A stretch of DNA of 6,702 nucleotides from Thermopetrobacter sp. GTDB taxonomy: Bacteria > Pseudomonadota > Alphaproteobacteria > Rhizobiales > Aestuariivirgaceae. Every line of letters starts with the position of its first letter. Position 1 is the stretch's first letter. Shown one piece after another: positions 4,984 to 6,702 of the stretch. The notes beneath the pieces were generated by a model that searched no databases, was not told the origin of the DNA, and saw only the letters and a list, made by a program, of their open reading frames with translations. A program made the position numbers and the translations under genes. Where the stretch lies: contig DRPD01000036.1 of the NCBI GenBank assembly GCA_011374735.1, forward strand, positions 1-6,702, given 5' to 3'.

Positions 4984-6375
4984 TCAAATGGCGGGATCGC
5001 CGGCCTCGATGCGCCGGCGCGGCCAGACGATGCGCACGATGGCGCCATGGGCCGGCGCGGCGCGGTTGGCCAGCCCGATCGTCGCGCCGCTGCGCTCCAG
5101 CAGCGTCTTGGCGATGAAGAAGCCCAGCCCCATGCCGGTTTCGTCCTCCGGCTGCCGATCCGTCTTCAGGCGGCCATAGCCGCGGGTGGTGACATAGGGC
5201 TCGCCCAGCCGGTCGATGACCGCCTCGGCGAAGCCGGGGCCGTCGTCGGCGATGGTGACGGCCACCTCCTCGTCGCTCCAGCCGGCCTCGATCTCCACCC
5301 GCCGTTCGGCGAAATCACAGGCGTTCTCGATCAGGTTGGCCAGCCCGTAGAGCAGGCCGGGATCGCGCATGATCAGCGGTGGCTTCGCGGCGGCGCCGTC
5401 GATCGGCGCGACGTGCAGGCGGATGTCGAGATCGGGGCCGCGCAACGGCTCGACGATCTCATCCAGCAAGGCGGCCAGCGTGGCGGAGGCCAGCATGGCG
5501 TCGCCGGCCCGCTCGGGGTCGGCCAGCCGGGCGAGAATGTCGCGGCAGCGTTCGGCCTGTTCCACCAGCAGGTCGAGATCCTCGCACAGGGCCTTGCGTT
5601 CCTCGGCACTCTTCACCCCGGTCTGGCAGGCGCGGCGCATTTCGCGCGCCGCCACGGTGATGGTGGCCAGCGGCGTGCCCAATTCATGGGCGGCGGCGGC
5701 GGCCAGCCCATTCAACGCGTGCAGCCGCTGCTGGCGGGCCAGGGCCAGCTCGGCGGCCGACAGCGCGGTGCCCAGATCGCGCGACTCGCGGGCGATGCGC
5801 CAGGCGTAGAAGCCGATGAACAGCACCCCGGACACCAGCGCCCCCCACACCCCGGCCAGATACAGCGGCGGCAGGGCGAAAGCGCGGCCCGGCCACCACG
5901 GCAGCGGGAAATGAAAGAAGGCCAGCAGGGTGATCAGCGCCAGGGCCAGCGCCCCGATGAGCAGCACGCGCGGCGCGGAGAGCGACGCGGCGGCGATGGT
6001 GACCGGCACCAGAAACAGCAGCGCGAAGGGGTTTTGCAGGCCGCCGGTGAGATACAGCAGGCCGGCCAGCTGCACCAGATCGAAGGCCAGCAGCAAGGCG
6101 GCGTAGGTTTCGCGCAGGCGCAAGGTGGCGCGCCAGCGCACGGTGAGCATGACGTTCAGCCAGGCGGTGGCGGCGATGATGGCGAGGGCCGGCCACAATG
6201 GCATGGCAAAGCCCAGCCCGTAGCCGACCACCAGCACCGCCGCCAGCTGACCGATGACGGCCAGCCAGCGCAACCGCACCAGGGTATGCAGCCGCACCCG
6301 GCGCTCATGGCGCGCGACATCCCGCGCTGCCTTGCGCGGCGGGGCGGGAATGTGTGATGAAAGAGCCTGTTCCAT
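4984..6375 (-). CDS. regB: RegB/PrrB/ActS-type membrane redox-sensing histidine kinase
   Basis: This 463-residue protein (R. capsulatus RegB is about 460) is the inner-membrane kinase that phosphorylates RegA. After a basic cytoplasmic N-terminus with HTLVRLRWLAV, hydrophobic segments at about 36-56, 61-78, 92-110, 117-133, 136-153 and 168-190 give the usual six-helix sensor. The quinone-sensing motif GGLQNPF is at 111-117. The H-box AAAAHELGTPLATIT carries phosphorylated His230. Cys277 in QAERCRDIL matches the position of the redox-active Cys265 of the R. capsulatus protein. The ATP-binding domain has NLIENAC (347-353), ADDGPGF (376-382) and GMGLGFF (414-420). I chose the ATG at 6375 because the family N-terminus begins there; the open frame continues upstream to 6618 without family resemblance. 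No strong ribosome binding site is visible. Confidence 0.95.
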   Translation of the reverse strand: MEQALSSHIPAPPRKAARDVARHERRVRLHTLVRLRWLAVIGQLAAVLVVGYGLGFAMPLWPALAIIAATAWLNVMLTVRWRATLRLRETYAALLLAFDLVQLAGLLYLTGGLQNPFALLFLVPVTIAAASLSAPRVLLIGALALALITLLAFFHFPLPWWPGRAFALPPLYLAGVWGALVSGVLFIGFYAWRIARESRDLGTALSAAELALARQQRLHALNGLAAAAAHELGTPLATITVAAREMRRACQTGVKSAEERKALCEDLDLLVEQAERCRDILARLADPERAGDAMLASATLAALLDEIVEPLRGPDLDIRLHVAPIDGAAAKPPLIMRDPGLLYGLANLIENACDFAERRVEIEAGWSDEEVAVTIADDGPGFAEAVIDRLGEPYVTTRGYGRLKTDRQPEDETGMGLGFFIAKTLLERSGATIGLANRAAPAHGAIVRIVWPRRRIEAGDPAI

Positions 6376-6409
6376 GCCGGTGGCGCCATGCGATGGGTGT
6401 GTCCGCCCA

Positions 6410-6439
6410 AGGATAGACGCAAGGCGCGGCGGCTGGCAA
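6410..6439 (-). promoter_or_regulatory. Candidate regB promoter
   Basis: On the minus strand, TTGCCA (6439-6434) and TATCCT (6415-6410) are 18 bases apart. This predicts a start near 6403 and a short leader of about 28 bases before the regB ATG. It lies in the 82-base space between two divergent gene starts, where a promoter is expected. Redox regulators may bind here, but no specific operator is evident. Confidence 0.4.
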
Positions 6440-6443
6440 TCTG

Positions 6444-6448
6444 AAGGG
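6444..6448 (+). promoter_or_regulatory. Ribosome binding site of the divergent plus-strand gene start
   Basis: AAGGG ends nine bases before the ATG at 6458. It selects 6458 among three clustered in-frame ATGs (6449, 6452 and 6458) and supports a genuine translation start on the plus strand. Confidence 0.5.
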
Positions 6449-6457
6449 ATGATGAGG

Positions 6458-6550
6458 ATGCGCGGTGACAAATCGGTGCTGATGTTCGCGCTGGCGTTGC
6501 TGGCGGTGATCGCCGTCGGCGCCGGATTCTTAAGCTGGTTCAGCGCCCGG
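6458..6550 (+). pseudogene. 5' fragment of a divergent membrane-anchored gene, probably the start of senC (sco), interrupted by an inverted join
   Basis: From the ATG at 6458 the frame reads MRGDKSVLMF, then an uninterrupted hydrophobic helix of about 20 residues (codons about 6476-6541), then SWFSARQGD. This is a typical short N-terminal anchor like that of SCO1/SenC proteins. About 35 of the 40 codons from 6449 to 6568 end in G or C, as in the real genes here, and a ribosome binding site precedes the start. The position fits too: senC is transcribed divergently from regB in Rhodobacter. Beyond about 6565 the frame stays open to the window end, but third-position G/C falls to about two-thirds, because it is only the antisense of the SCO1 coding sequence on the other strand. 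The end coordinate is approximate. A short unrelated membrane protein, or a chance frame, cannot be excluded. Confidence 0.5.
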
Positions 6551-6702
6551 CAGGGCGATGCGCCGCAGCTCCTTCGCCATCGTCTCCGGCGGGGTGTTGT
6601 GGCTGAAGTGGCGCACATAGCGCCCTTGCGGATCCATCAGATAGATGAACGCGGCGTGATCCACCAGATAATTGCCGTCCGCATCGGGCGGGTTCAGCCG
6701 GA
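6530..6702 (-). CDS. SCO1/SenC-family copper chaperone, C-terminal fragment
   Basis: The minus strand, entering from the right edge in the frame starting at base 6700, encodes about 57 C-terminal residues of a SCO1/SenC/PrrC protein. It reads GNYLVDHAAFIYLMDPQGRY followed by VRHFSHNTPPETMAKELRRI. SCO proteins are membrane-anchored, thioredoxin-fold factors that deliver copper to the CuA site of cytochrome c oxidase in the periplasm. The His of VDHAA (codon 6658-6656) is the conserved copper ligand. The CxxxC pair and the N-terminus are outside the window. The last codons (GCT GAA CCA GCT TAA) all end in A or T, unlike the rest, suggesting that the reading past about 6545 is not native and the TAA at 6532-6530 is fortuitous. 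SCO next to RegBA is a known alphaproteobacterial arrangement. Confidence 0.85.
   Translation of the reverse strand, partial: RLNPPDADGNYLVDHAAFIYLMDPQGRYVRHFSHNTPPETMAKELRRIALPGAEPA
6544..6557. repeat. Short inverted repeat at the proposed junction
   Basis: CGCCC (6544-6548) and GGGCG (6553-6557) flank GGCA. This small perfect inverted repeat lies where the plus-strand coding signal gives way to the minus-strand SCO1 coding signal. Such repeats can template inverted chimeras. In GC-rich DNA a five-base stem is also common by chance. Confidence 0.4.

Noticed and set aside
5047..6357. A 436-codon open frame on the plus strand
   Set aside because: It is antisense to regB, which is recognised along its whole length. 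The peptide is low-complexity Gly/Gln/His-rich.
6376..6618. Upstream extension of the regB frame to 6618
   Set aside because: It would add 81 residues with no RegB resemblance, cross the divergent promoter region and overlap the SCO1 coding sequence in another frame. The family N-terminus begins at 6375.
6569..6702. Continuation of the plus-strand frame to the window end as a real protein
   Set aside because: It is the in-register antisense of a clear SCO1 C-terminus, loses third-position G/C bias, and stays open only because TTA, CTA and TCA codons are rare in this DNA.

Overview
The window reads as a GC-rich (roughly two-thirds G+C) alphaproteobacterial chromosome segment, probably Rhodospirillales-like or a relative. 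The signs are the hisF-hisE-coaA gene order, an Nfu / RutE-like / tsaB / rimI string, and a RegB/RegA (PrrB/PrrA, ActS/ActR) redox two-component pair next to a SCO1/SenC copper-chaperone gene. Almost everything is compact core-genome housekeeping. I see no transposase, integrase, phage gene, toxin-antitoxin pair or CRISPR array.

Region 1 (1-1658, + strand): the end of a histidine operon. The 3' part of hisF is joined by a one-base stop/start overlap to hisE, and hisE by another one-base overlap to coaA, a type I pantothenate kinase. Region 2 (1659-1930): tRNA-Gly(CCC) on the minus strand, tail-to-tail with coaA and with its own sigma70-like promoter, then a leader of about 185 bases. The leader carries a 16-base inverted repeat and an orphan Shine-Dalgarno sequence ahead of the next operon. 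Region 3 (1931-4384, + strand): a tightly packed four-gene unit. It encodes an Nfu-type Fe-S scaffold or carrier, a flavin nitroreductase-fold protein of the RutE/HadB type, TsaB (t6A tRNA modification) and RimI (ribosomal-protein N-acetyltransferase). Three of its junctions are close or overlapping. Region 4 (4381-6375, minus strand): regB followed after 57 bases by regA. The regA stop codon overlaps the rimI stop codon. RegB senses redox and quinone state in the membrane and phosphorylates RegA, which in relatives controls respiration, carbon and nitrogen fixation and, where present, photosynthesis.

Region 5 (6376-6702) is the odd part. The plus strand has a well-formed gene start divergent from regB: a ribosome binding site, ATG, a signal-anchor-like hydrophobic helix and about 88% G/C at third codon positions. 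This is where the divergent senC of Rhodobacter begins. After about 90-110 bases this coding signal stops, and the OPPOSITE strand carries the C-terminal end of a SCO1/SenC protein, ending in codons unlike the rest. The simplest reading is one senC gene whose 5' end and 3' end are joined in opposite orientation near 6540-6565, at a short inverted repeat. This could be a chimeric read or assembly error at a contig end (the tail beyond the junction is about 150 bases) or a real inversion. It is the one clear anomaly in the window; I found no convincing new biological system.
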